From positions 744,001 through 808,000 of the forward strand of contig NZ_CAXUQH020000001.1 in the NCBI RefSeq assembly GCF_964253085.1: a stretch of 64,000 nucleotides of DNA. Reading direction: 5' to 3'. The notes under the pieces are model-generated. The model was not told the DNA's origin. It did not search any database and saw only the letters and a program-made list of their open reading frames with translations. Made by a program: the position numbers and the translations under genes. The DNA comes from Paenibacillus_E sp964253085 (lineage in GTDB: Bacteria; Bacillota; Bacilli; Paenibacillales; NBRC-103111). Positions 38,532 through 46,916 of the stretch are shown here, one piece after another. Position 1 is the stretch's first letter, and the number at the start of each line of letters is the position of its first letter.

Positions 38532-40094
38532 TTATTTCTTAAAATTAATATTTTCTGACTGTTTATTTCCATTTGCTTCTATCCAATTAATTGAGATGGA
38601 GTCTATACTTGAATAGATGTTTAATTCCTTGTCTTGTAGTTGTTGCGAAATAGTAAAAGTTTTGGAATATTTTCCATACGCGATAGAGATCATATCGCTA
38701 GAAGTATTTCTAGTATTTCCTTCTTCAATTTTTACTGAGTATTCTAATTGATTAGCTTCAGGACCACCCTTTTTAGTCAATTTCCCTAAATAACTTAATA
38801 TTCCCTCGCTAGACTCAACTTCTAAAGAAAGATCCCAACTATCTGAATTTCCCTTAAGGAAAGTTAAATTGTTCGGAGCATTTAAAATCTCCCCAGCACT
38901 ATTAAGTTTGATAATCCTTCTATTTTTGTCAGAGACATAGAAATTATCTTCATCACTAGCTATTAACTTCCCTTTCAGGAACTGATCACTAATTTGTATG
39001 TTTTCGACTTTAACTAAATTCATTATTTCCAGTGAATTCCCAAAGTATTTTCCTGTAAAATACATGGAAGAGGTGAAAAGGGGTGCAATTATTACAGTAA
39101 ACAAGCTAATGACATAAATCCCGTAATAAATAGCTTCTTTGAAAGAAAATTCTTTTTTATTATCATTATTTTGCTTATTTGAATCAGATTCGGGAATTGG
39201 AGTATTATGTAAATGATTTACAACTGTTGATTGCCTTTTCTGCTTTCTGGAGCTTACTATCGATGTGATTTTTTTCATAAACTGAAAAAGAAATATGCAG
39301 GAAATTATAAAGGTGAATACAATCCAGATAAAATCCAAGTTTCGAAAGAGGATAAATTCTAATAAAGAAATGCCTAAAGAAATACTAAAACTGAAAGAAG
39401 CCAGTTTTATGTGGTTAATTAGGACATTAGTAAGTTTTATACTTAAAATAACTAATAATGCTCCTGTTAGGGGGCCTACATAAAAAAGAGCCACTTTAAG
39501 TATTTGGGTGAAACTAGTAGAAGTACTTGCATCAATGAAAATACAAAAAAGACTTAAAGAAGATGCAAATAAAAAATAAATAGTGCTGATTATTAAGAAA
39601 CTCTTACCAAGACCTTTTAACAAAAACACTGAGGTGATGAATGCAATGATACCAGCAACTATGAAACCAGTTATGTAGCACGCTGTTTTATTTATCGGAA
39701 CGAACAGTAGTAATATGTCTAGCAAGGAATTATCTGAATTACCGAAATATAATCCGTATAAAAATAAATATCCTATTATATAAAATATTGGAATTAGACC
39801 GATTAAACTAATAACAGCTTTTATAGAGTAGATTGATAAATTGCTAATAATGAATCTCTTCCATTGCTCTGGATTCATGGTCATTATTAGCTGATAGAAT
39901 TTTAAATGCTTGAAAAGTTCCTTTTCTTTAATACCAAGAAGATCAGCCAGCTCTTTTGAAGATTTATTCTCAGTTATGAATTTTGTGGCGAGAAATTCCT
40001 TATATGTTTCATTGAATAAAGACTTAAAAGATTCTTCAAATCTAAAGTTAAGTTCACCATGGTAAATTTGACCAAACTCTCTTGAAAATGAAAT
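38532..40094 (-). CDS. Unknown polytopic membrane protein with an N-terminal helix-turn-helix-like segment
   Basis: About 520 residues, not recognised. Residues about 45-75 (SSKELADLLGIKEKELFKHL) look like a small helix-turn-helix. About seven TM helices fill residues 85-290, another TM lies near 335-360, and a beta-rich C-terminal domain (about 370-520, probably outside the membrane) contains NFYVSDKNRRIIKLNSAGEI, like a repeat of a beta-propeller. The nominal GTG at 40103 overlaps GAGGTGATT; an in-frame ATT at 40094, eight bases after AGG, is the better start. It sits between the McrBC-type pair and the XRE gene and may be a membrane effector or sensor of the island (inference). Confidence 0.6.
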   Translation of the reverse strand: MSFSREFGQIYHGELNFRFEESFKSLFNETYKEFLATKFITENKSSKELADLLGIKEKELFKHLKFYQLIMTMNPEQWKRFIISNLSIYSIKAVISLIGLIPIFYIIGYLFLYGLYFGNSDNSLLDILLLFVPINKTACYITGFIVAGIIAFITSVFLLKGLGKSFLIISTIYFLFASSLSLFCIFIDASTSTSFTQILKVALFYVGPLTGALLVILSIKLTNVLINHIKLASFSFSISLGISLLEFILFRNLDFIWIVFTFIISCIFLFQFMKKITSIVSSRKQKRQSTVVNHLHNTPIPESDSNKQNNDNKKEFSFKEAIYYGIYVISLFTVIIAPLFTSSMYFTGKYFGNSLEIMNLVKVENIQISDQFLKGKLIASDEDNFYVSDKNRRIIKLNSAGEILNAPNNLTFLKGNSDSWDLSLEVESSEGILSYLGKLTKKGGPEANQLEYSVKIEEGNTRNTSSDMISIAYGKYSKTFTISQQLQDKELNIYSSIDSISINWIEANGNKQSENINFKK

Positions 40095-40130
40095 TATAAT
40101 CACCTCAAATAAGTTTTTTAGTTAATACAA

Positions 40131-40346
40131 TTACTCCTCCACCAAATCCACAATCTCTCTAATATCCTTAATCCCCAACGCCTCCGCAATCCTTACAATA
40201 TGACTAAAATTTATATTCTCACGCTTTCCATTCGCCAGCTCGCTAAGAGCTGCATGTCTCACATCCGATAATCTTGAAAGCTCACGTAAGGAGATATTAT
40301 GTTTCTGGGTAAGTTCCGCGATTTTAACGACGACTTTTTTTGCCAT
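40131..40346 (-). CDS. XRE-family (Cro/CI-type) transcription regulator
   Basis: 71 residues, almost only a helix-turn-helix: ISLRELSRLSDVRHAALSEL followed by ENINFSHIVRIAEALGI. No sensor or dimerisation domain beyond the HTH. It ends 28 bases before the membrane-protein gene on the same strand, so the two may be cotranscribed. It diverges from a small plus-strand gene, with two dyads of the form TACG-N6-CGTA between them that are good candidates for its operators; autoregulation and control of the small gene are inferred. Confidence 0.88.
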   Translation of the reverse strand: MAKKVVVKIAELTQKHNISLRELSRLSDVRHAALSELANGKRENINFSHIVRIAEALGIKDIREIVDLVEE

Positions 40347-40373
40347 AGGGGATCACCTTTCAATTGTTGAAGG

Positions 40374-40403
40374 TTGACTATACGCGATAACGTACCATAT
40401 AAT
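40374..40403 (+). promoter_or_regulatory. Promoter of the small gene at 40456
   Basis: TTGACT (40374-40379), an 18-base spacer, TATAAT (40398-40403). Start of transcription is expected near 40410, about 45 bases before the ATG. Operator-like dyads cover the spacer and the region just after the start. Confidence 0.65.
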
Positions 40404-40432
40404 ATTTTTAAAACTGGTACGCTTATGCGTAT
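40380..40432. promoter_or_regulatory. Paired operator-like dyads for the XRE repressor
   Basis: Site 1 TACGCGATAACGTA (40381-40394) and site 2 TACGCTTATGCGTA (40418-40431) are each dyads. Together, 17-base arms (40380-40396 and 40416-40432) also form one larger inverted repeat. Site 1 sits in the promoter spacer and site 2 just downstream of the start, as expected for a repressor. Confidence 0.6.
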
Positions 40433-40455
40433 CATTTACTTCCGGAGGCGATCCC

Positions 40456-40749
40456 ATGCACCCCATACAAACCCAATACCAATCCACCATCCAAGAAGAA
40501 GCCACACTCACGCAAAGAATCACCCTCTGCAAAATCTTCATCGACATCCTACTTGAATATATCTCCCACCACGCCGATTCTATTCACATCCTAACCGCTG
40601 AAGATATCGTCACGACGATCCACACGATGGCACAGGATCTCGATACGGAGCTGCTCCACGTCAGATTCGAGAAAGGGGTCCTCGAGAACAAACTCCACGG
40701 GTTGCAGCTGCAAGCCGATCTACCCACCGCCACTGTGCAATCCAGTTAA
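40456..40749 (+). CDS. Small helical protein of unknown function, divergent from the XRE gene
   Basis: 97 residues, ATG at 40456 after CCGGAGGCGATCCC. No signal peptide or TM segment. Mostly helical by eye: ITLCKIFIDILLEYISHH and DIVTTIHTMAQDLDTELLHV, then RFEKGVLENKLHGLQLQ. I do not recognise it. It is driven by a strong promoter with operator-like dyads, so the XRE neighbour probably represses it. Codon use (many CAC, ATC, ACC) is more GC-rich than in the rest of the island. Confidence 0.6.
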   Translation: MHPIQTQYQSTIQEEATLTQRITLCKIFIDILLEYISHHADSIHILTAEDIVTTIHTMAQDLDTELLHVRFEKGVLENKLHGLQLQADLPTATVQSS

Positions 40750-41159
40750 TTTCCTCAAATCAGTGGTGGGGAAAGGTTGCATGGGTGAGTTGACTCATTC
40801 TTGACGAAATGAATAGATTAGTTCGAAGAACACCTGATACCAAATCAGGTGCTCTTTGCTTTTTAACTAAGCATTCTCATTACGCATCAATAATTTTAAC
40901 TACTCATTCCCCACACTCCCCCAATATCCGCCAAATCTCCCTCTTACATTTCCCCTAAAGTCCCAATTTACACAAAATTATCCCCTTTTAACAATCCTCT
41001 CACAATCTTTTAACTCTTTGATAACAAAGTTCCAACAACGAACACAATCATGTTGAAATGATCATAATGTTTAACACTTTGAAAACAGACAAACTGTACT
41101 TTCCTGTCGTACCATGGCAATAGACAGATGAACTCAGCAAATAATCGAAGGTGAATAGG
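40750..41159. other. Intergenic region upstream of the exopolysaccharide operon
   Basis: 410 bases. A terminator occupies 40828-40862. Further on, an inverted repeat AACTCTTTG / CAAAGTT (41012-41031) and an ATGATCAT-centred dyad near 41058-41065 lie upstream of the first operon gene and could be regulatory. No clear promoter hexamers were seen. Confidence 0.4.
40828..40862 (+). terminator. Terminator before the exopolysaccharide operon
   Basis: Stem GAACACCTGAT (40828-40838) / ATCAGGTGCTC (40844-40854), loop ACCAA, then TTTGCTTTTT. Confidence 0.85.
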
Positions 41160-43397
41160 ATGCGCAAGTGGCTCAAATTGTTGGTAAAGATAGGTCTTGT
41201 CCTTGTGATTATAGCCGGTGCGCTTTATTATTGGCTGCGTCCGCTTTTGGTCAGAATCGAAAGCACGACGCTGGCTAGCGGCATACATGTGAAGTTTAAG
41301 ACCGAAGGAACGAATGTAGAAGAATACACGAATGAAGCCTGGCAGCCCTATTTTGCCAAGGGAATCAATATGGGGGCGACGATCCCAGGACATTTTCCTG
41401 GTGAGCTGGTCATTTCGGAGGACGAATATGAAAGATGGTTTGGCATGATTCAGGACATGGGGGCGAATGTGATTCGGGTGTATACGATCATGATGCCCGA
41501 GTTTTACGAGGCGCTCTCCAAATACAATATGAAACATCAGAAAAATCCGCTTTTCTTTCTTCAGGGCGTATGGAGCCCCGAGGAACAGCTGATTGAAGGG
41601 CAGGATGCCTTCGATCCCAAGATCAAGACGAAATTCGAGCAAGAGATTAAAGACGCGGTTGCAGCGGTCTATGGCAAGACGACACTCACGCCAGAGCCGC
41701 ATTCGGGAAAAGCCGGAGGTGCCTATACCTATAATGCAGGTCCTTATCTCATGGGCTGGATTATTGGGACGGAATGGGATCCGAAGATGGTGAAGGGGAC
41801 CAATGATTTGCATAAGGACACCCCAGACTATGACGGGAAATATTTCCGAAATAAACCGGGAGCGAGCGCTTTTGAAAAGTGGCTGGCCTTGATGGTCGAC
41901 ACGGCGGCGCAAACGGAAATTCAGTATGGCTGGCAGCATCCGATGGCTTTCGCCAATTGGGTGACGACGGATCCGCTTGCACATCCGGGCGAGCCGCTCA
42001 TCGAAGAAGATCTGGTTAGTGTTGATCCAACGCATATTGAGGCAGTGAATTGGGAAGCGGGCTATTTTGCCTCGTATCATGTGTATCCGTATTATCCGGA
42101 TTTCTTTGCATTTGATAAGTCGTTTCAGGAAAAGACCAATAGCAAAGGGGAAGTCGATAGTTACTACACGTATCTGAATAAATTAAAAGAAGCACATCCC
42201 AATCTGCCGGTCATGGTTACGGAGTATGGCGTGCCGGCTTCCTTGGGCGTAGCCCACTTGGGTACGCTCGGCCGCAATCAAGGCGGTCATAGCGAGAAGC
42301 AGCAGGGAGAGATCGATGCAGAATTACTGCAGCAGATTCACGGGACCGGCTACGCCGGAGCGATTTTGTTCACGTGGCAGGACGAATGGTTTAAGAAGAC
42401 GTGGAACACGCAACGCTACGATGAAGCGGATCGTCGGGCGTACTGGTATAACACGCTGACGAATGAGTCTTTCTTCGGGGTACTCGGGATGTTCCCGGGC
42501 AAAGACGAAGCGATTCACATCGATGGGGATGCCTCGGATTGGAACAAGCTAAAGGATAAGACGAAGCTCGATGTGCAGGCTCCTGGCTTTGAGGAGATTT
42601 GGGCCACGCATGACGAAGGTTACCTGTACTTACAGGCCAAGCTATCTGAGCCATTTGACCCGTCCAAGGAAAGTATCTATTTCGGGGCGGATACACTGCC
42701 CGGTGGTAATCGCCATGGACCGGAGCTTCACGGCATGCTACTTGATGAAGGATTGGAAACGTTAATCGAGCTGTCGGATGAAAATAAAAGCCGCATAAAG
42801 ATCGCTTCCAATTACGATATCCACGCTAGAATGTATGAGCGTTCCGGGCTGCCGGATATTGATCCGAAGGAAAAGCAGGATGACTCGGGGATTTTCAAGC
42901 CTTGGAAGCTGGCTGTCAATTATCTGCTGGAACATCCCGACTCCCGGGTGGACCACCCCTTCGGGGATGTAGAGGTTGGCCTTTTAGAGAGAGGCTACAG
43001 TGATCCGTCGCGTGCCGAATACAATTCGAAGGCGATGTGGCAAGTGCAAGGGCAGGTACTCGAAATGCGTATACCGTGGATGCTGCTGGGATTCAACGAT
43101 CCAAGCTCTCTGAGCGTTATCAACTACAAACAGCCGAGTAACAATAAATTTGAAATGACGCACGTGAAAGGTGTTCGCTTTGTTCCATGGATTGTGAAGA
43201 ATGATGGGGTCGTTGGTCGGGATAATTCGGCTGCAGCGCAACCTATTCCGGTGTCCACGATGCCGCTATACACATGGCAGGGCTGGGAAGATAAGGTGAA
43301 TTACGTGGAACGACCGAAACAAAGTTACTACATGATGAAAGAAGCGTTGCATAAGATCAACGGACCCGTTACCAGTACCGTTCCATCGAGCAGTTAA
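41160..43397 (+). CDS. Membrane-anchored TIM-barrel glycosidase-like protein with C-terminal CBM9-like domain
   Basis: About 745 residues. One N-terminal TM helix (about 5-27) anchors it outside the membrane. The TIM-barrel-like domain (about 55-430) shows FAKGINMGATIPGHFPGE, MGANVIRVYTIMMPEFYEAL, YLMGWIIGTEWDP (candidate acid/base Glu), VMVTEYGVPA (candidate nucleophile Glu) and AILFTWQDEWFK. The C-terminal part (from about 455, IHIDGDASDWNKL) resembles a CBM9/DOMON sandwich. Start ATG at 41160 with AAGG eight bases upstream; a GTG at 41151 is less likely. As first gene of the operon it probably trims, releases or transfers the polysaccharide made by the GT2 synthase. GH family not assigned. 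Confidence 0.78.
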   Translation: MRKWLKLLVKIGLVLVIIAGALYYWLRPLLVRIESTTLASGIHVKFKTEGTNVEEYTNEAWQPYFAKGINMGATIPGHFPGELVISEDEYERWFGMIQDMGANVIRVYTIMMPEFYEALSKYNMKHQKNPLFFLQGVWSPEEQLIEGQDAFDPKIKTKFEQEIKDAVAAVYGKTTLTPEPHSGKAGGAYTYNAGPYLMGWIIGTEWDPKMVKGTNDLHKDTPDYDGKYFRNKPGASAFEKWLALMVDTAAQTEIQYGWQHPMAFANWVTTDPLAHPGEPLIEEDLVSVDPTHIEAVNWEAGYFASYHVYPYYPDFFAFDKSFQEKTNSKGEVDSYYTYLNKLKEAHPNLPVMVTEYGVPASLGVAHLGTLGRNQGGHSEKQQGEIDAELLQQIHGTGYAGAILFTWQDEWFKKTWNTQRYDEADRRAYWYNTLTNESFFGVLGMFPGKDEAIHIDGDASDWNKLKDKTKLDVQAPGFEEIWATHDEGYLYLQAKLSEPFDPSKESIYFGADTLPGGNRHGPELHGMLLDEGLETLIELSDENKSRIKIASNYDIHARMYERSGLPDIDPKEKQDDSGIFKPWKLAVNYLLEHPDSRVDHPFGDVEVGLLERGYSDPSRAEYNSKAMWQVQGQVLEMRIPWMLLGFNDPSSLSVINYKQPSNNKFEMTHVKGVRFVPWIVKNDGVVGRDNSAAAQPIPVSTMPLYTWQGWEDKVNYVERPKQSYYMMKEALHKINGPVTSTVPSSS

Positions 43398-43416
43398 AGA
43401 AGAGGAGAGTGCAGGT

Positions 43417-44586
43417 GTGTACACCAATCTTAATGCAGCCATACAAGCGTTATATATTATTTTGGCTTTTAATCTGGTTTGTGTGGTCATCATTTATGCC
43501 ATCAAGGTGAGAAGTATAAGAAGGAGAAAGCTGAACGACCGATTCCAAACAAAGTTTAAGGATTACCTGACGTATGTGCAAGCGAATCTGGATGGGGTAG
43601 AGCCGTTAAGAGTACCTCCCTGGACGATGAATCCGGTGGAGAGGGAGGCGATGCAGGAGAAGCTGAATGATATGATGGAAATCTTCTCAGGCGAACAGCG
43701 GCACAAACTGGCTCAGCTTTGCGTAGATCTGGGGCTCGTGCAGCACCATTTGGAACGCTTTAATAGCCGAACATATCGGGTGAAGCTGGATGCCGCGTAT
43801 CATTTGGGATGCATGCGGGTGAAGGAGGCGGTACCGGCTTTACTGGATATGTTAAAGGAGCATCCTCTCGATTCGTCGCTGTTTGTGGTAGCCCGAGCTG
43901 TTGCCAAGTGTGCCCGTAGCCAGCAAGAGCTCGGAGCCATGGTTCAGACGCTGCTTCAGCACAACAAGAAATGCTACGAACTGATTGTGGATATGATCGC
44001 CGATTCGGAAGTGGATGCCGGTTCCTTGTACACGGGCTATGTGAGTCGTCAGGATCCAGCTTACGTTCGGATTGGGCTGATTGGGCTCAATGTCTACACC
44101 GATCCGGCAGCAGCTTCTGCGGTTTATCGTCTTATGGATTCCAAGCACGAAGACATTCAAATTAAAGCGGTGGAGTTGTATCTGAAAAGCTCCCGTCTGC
44201 TGCCTAGAAACGTTGTTAGCAAGCTGCTGAGTCATCCCAATCTGGGCATTCGTCGATTGACGATCGAGGCTTTGGCCAACATCAAGAATACGGCTTACGT
44301 CGAGCTGATGAAAACCAGTCTGAGCGACGCCGATCAGCGAATCGTGTACTCGTCGGCCAAAGGGCTGCTCCATTTGGGAGAAGCAGGTATGGTGGCGCTT
44401 TGTGAAAGTGCAGCAGCGGTTCAAGGTAAGGAACGTGGGCAGTTCATGCAGCAGCTGATTGATGATGAGATCAAGCATCTGTCGATGCAGCTGCATAATT
44501 GGGATAAGCTCATGCAATATAACACACTGATGTACACCTATGACAAAGTATTTCACAGGTCTAAACGGTTATATCGTGTCGTATAG
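43417..44586 (+). CDS. HEAT-repeat membrane protein of the exopolysaccharide operon
   Basis: 389 residues. One TM helix at about 8-30 (LYIILAFNLVCVVIIYAIKV), then a cytoplasmic basic stretch and a long array of helical HEAT-type repeats (about 110-350): YRVKLDAAYHLGCMRVKEAV, AYVRIGLIGLNVYTDPAAAS, LGIRRLTIEALANIKNTAYV and RIVYSSAKGLLHLGEAGMVA. No enzymatic motif. HEAT arrays bind other proteins, so this may scaffold the adjacent GT2 synthase or a regulator (inference). GTG start with AGAGGAGAG upstream; 19 bases after the glycosidase and 15 before the synthase gene. Confidence 0.78.
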   Translation: MYTNLNAAIQALYIILAFNLVCVVIIYAIKVRSIRRRKLNDRFQTKFKDYLTYVQANLDGVEPLRVPPWTMNPVEREAMQEKLNDMMEIFSGEQRHKLAQLCVDLGLVQHHLERFNSRTYRVKLDAAYHLGCMRVKEAVPALLDMLKEHPLDSSLFVVARAVAKCARSQQELGAMVQTLLQHNKKCYELIVDMIADSEVDAGSLYTGYVSRQDPAYVRIGLIGLNVYTDPAAASAVYRLMDSKHEDIQIKAVELYLKSSRLLPRNVVSKLLSHPNLGIRRLTIEALANIKNTAYVELMKTSLSDADQRIVYSSAKGLLHLGEAGMVALCESAAAVQGKERGQFMQQLIDDEIKHLSMQLHNWDKLMQYNTLMYTYDKVFHRSKRLYRVV

Positions 44587-44601
44587 GAGGGTTGCGTAAA
44601 C

Positions 44602-46050
44602 ATGTGGGTTTTCGGATATCAAGTGGTGTTGGATTCATTCCTAAAAGGACTAAGGGAGTTTTTGTTCTATTACAGCTATGCCGCGCTCTTTTACGTTATT
44701 CTTGTCACCCTGCTCTATTATTTCATTTTCGGATTTTCGATTCGGCATATTTTCTCGATTAAGCGGGGAATCCAATACAATCGGATCAATAAGCTATCCA
44801 GTTCCAGCCAGCTCCCGCCAGTTTCCCTGTTGGTACCGGCCTATAACGAGGAGTTAACCATTATTGAGAACGTAAGGTCACTGCTGGCGCTCAATTATTC
44901 GGAATATGAGGTGATCGTCGTCAATGACGGTTCACAAGATGGGACCTTGAAGTGCATGATTGAAGAATTCAAGCTTGAGCTCCTTCATCCGGTACTGTCC
45001 AGCTCCATTAAGACCGGAAAAGTCAGAGGGGTGTACCATAATTCCGAGTATCCCAATCTATATTTGGTAGATAAAGTGAATGGCGGGAAGGCAGATTCGT
45101 TAAACGCAGGTATTAATCTTTCCCACTATGCGTTGGTCTCCACGATTGATGCGGACTCTTTGCTTGAAAAGGACGCCTTAACGCGGATTGCCCGGGTCTA
45201 CATGGAGAACCCCGAGGAGACGGTCGCCGTTGGGGGCAATGTTCGAATCGTGAACAGCTGTACGGTGGAAGACGGCATTGTGAAGGATGTTCAATTTCCT
45301 CGTAAGCTGCTGCCGGCATTGCAAAACGTCGAGTATACGAAAGCCTTCCTCGGGGGCAGGATCGGCTGGAGCGCGGTCAATGGTCTCATTATTATCTCGG
45401 GTGCCTTCGGTGTGTTTCAAAAGGAAAAGATCATCGCCGTCGGCGGTTACCGTGGAGGCTACCCCGGTGAAGATATGAACATTGTCATTAAGCTTCACCG
45501 TTACTGCTTGGACAATAAAATTCCCTACCGGGTAGCGTTTTGCCCAGATGCTGTTTGCTGGACACAAGCCCCTGATTCGTACCGGATCTTGAGCAGCCAG
45601 CGTAAGCGCTGGGGGCGGGGGAATCTGAAAAATATGATTGAAGAAGGTATTCACATGGTGCTGCGTCCGAAATACAAAATATTTGGGCTGCTGACACTTC
45701 CCTATAACATTGTGTTTGAAACACTGAATCCGTATTTCCGCCTCAGCGGCCTATTGGCTATATTGGGCTACTGGATGCTGAATATGACGGATTGGTACAC
45801 CGTTGTTATCTTTTCGTTAGTCAATTTATTCTCCTGTTTTGCCTTAAGCCTGGGGGCCTTGTTTATTGAAGAAACGGCCTTCAGCCGATATCCCAAGCTG
45901 CGTGACCTGAACAAAATGATCTTGTATTCACTCTTGATGTTTGCGGGTTATCGGCAAATTGGTGTTTGGTGGAGATTAAACGGACATGTCCAATTCCTGC
46001 GAAATAACAATTCGTGGGGAACGATGGTCCGTACTAATTTTAATAAATAG
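44602..46050 (+). CDS. Processive family 2 glycosyltransferase (membrane polysaccharide synthase)
   Basis: 482 residues with TM helices at the N-terminus (about 22-52) and three more near the C-terminus (about 365-445). The GT-A domain has VSLLVPAYNEE, VIVVNDGSQDGT, STIDADS (DXD), GGYPGEDMN and the processivity motif QRKRWGRG (about 333-340). This layout matches PgaC, hyaluronan-synthase-like and NodC-like enzymes that polymerise and export sugar chains from UDP-GlcNAc-type donors. The downstream genes supply UDP-GlcNAc and an oxidised UDP-sugar, so the product may be a GlcNAc or GlcNAc-uronate polymer (inference). Central gene of the operon. Confidence 0.92.
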   Translation: MWVFGYQVVLDSFLKGLREFLFYYSYAALFYVILVTLLYYFIFGFSIRHIFSIKRGIQYNRINKLSSSSQLPPVSLLVPAYNEELTIIENVRSLLALNYSEYEVIVVNDGSQDGTLKCMIEEFKLELLHPVLSSSIKTGKVRGVYHNSEYPNLYLVDKVNGGKADSLNAGINLSHYALVSTIDADSLLEKDALTRIARVYMENPEETVAVGGNVRIVNSCTVEDGIVKDVQFPRKLLPALQNVEYTKAFLGGRIGWSAVNGLIIISGAFGVFQKEKIIAVGGYRGGYPGEDMNIVIKLHRYCLDNKIPYRVAFCPDAVCWTQAPDSYRILSSQRKRWGRGNLKNMIEEGIHMVLRPKYKIFGLLTLPYNIVFETLNPYFRLSGLLAILGYWMLNMTDWYTVVIFSLVNLFSCFALSLGALFIEETAFSRYPKLRDLNKMILYSLLMFAGYRQIGVWWRLNGHVQFLRNNNSWGTMVRTNFNK

Positions 46051-46068
46051 ATAAGAGGAGTGGAGAAG

Positions 46069-46884
46069 ATGGCGGTATTAGTTCATGATCCGATTCAAGA
46101 AGCCATGTTGCAATTAGCAGAAAAGGTTCAGGTTTCCTATGAAAAGGGTGCTCCATGCGGGATGATCCTTGCGCCATGCGCAGCGGTGGGCCAGAAGGTA
46201 CTGGAACAAATGGAATCCTATGTGAGCGGCTTTGATCCGGAGGCATCTCTTCATTGCTTCTACATGGATCCAAGCGGCCTTCTGGGAATCGTTTTGTCTG
46301 GGCAAAAGCTTATTAATACCCACTATGCATCGCTCGTACTCAAAGAGTTCCTAGACCAGCAAGATTTGCTCGAAGGTCAGACGGTCGTCGCCAGTTTCCC
46401 GGAGAGTGGGGAGCTGACGGAACAATCGATGTCACAGATGCTCCAGACGACGCTGCTAGGGAAAGGGGAGAGCCGAGATATTCACCTGTTCATGAATCAT
46501 GGCGTTCAGCAGGGAATTACATCGATTCTCATTGCCGATCCGGACGAGGTGAGCAGAGAGTTCGTCAAGCTGCGTCTTGAGATCAACGGTTACAAGGTAG
46601 AAGAGGCCAAGGATGGCAGTGAAGCGCTCGAGAAATTTGAGAGAACGATGCCGAACTTGGTGATCACGGAGCTGAACCTGCCAATTCTTGACGGATACCA
46701 GTTAATCGACAAAATCAAGAGGGATTATGACGGCGAAGGACAAGTCATCGTTCTTACGGATAAGCAGCTGCCGAAAAGTATGGACCGTGCCTTTGAATTA
46801 GGCGCATCCGATTATGTGACGAAGCCCTTCTCCATTTCGGAGCTGGAGTGGAGAATCAAAAAACTGAGTTCCCGTCTGAGCTAA
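46069..46884 (+). CDS. Degenerate receiver-domain protein
   Basis: About 271 residues. The N-terminal 145 residues are not recognised (possibly a degenerate signalling domain). The C-terminal receiver domain (about 150-270) has ILIADPDEVSRE, LVITELNLPILDGYQL, VIVLTDK and DYVTKPFSISELEWRIKKL. The usual phosphoacceptor Asp is Glu201 (ITEL instead of a xxDL motif), and the acidic pair is Asp157-Pro158, so it is unlikely to be phosphorylated; the conserved Lys and Thr remain. It has no output domain. ATG at 46069 with AGAGGAG eight bases upstream. Probably a protein-protein regulator of the synthase complex (inference). Confidence 0.8.
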   Translation: MAVLVHDPIQEAMLQLAEKVQVSYEKGAPCGMILAPCAAVGQKVLEQMESYVSGFDPEASLHCFYMDPSGLLGIVLSGQKLINTHYASLVLKEFLDQQDLLEGQTVVASFPESGELTEQSMSQMLQTTLLGKGESRDIHLFMNHGVQQGITSILIADPDEVSREFVKLRLEINGYKVEEAKDGSEALEKFERTMPNLVITELNLPILDGYQLIDKIKRDYDGEGQVIVLTDKQLPKSMDRAFELGASDYVTKPFSISELEWRIKKLSSRLS

Positions 46885-46916
46885 TAAACGAGATAACGTG
46901 AGAGGGTGTAATCATA

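Noticed and set aside
21300..40800. Prophage or integrative element carrying the defence genes
   Set aside because: No integrase, phage structural gene, tRNA target or flanking direct repeat was seen, so only island is claimed.
41010..42080. 356-residue minus-strand frame
   Set aside because: Antisense of the anchored glycosidase; no motif and no ribosome binding site.
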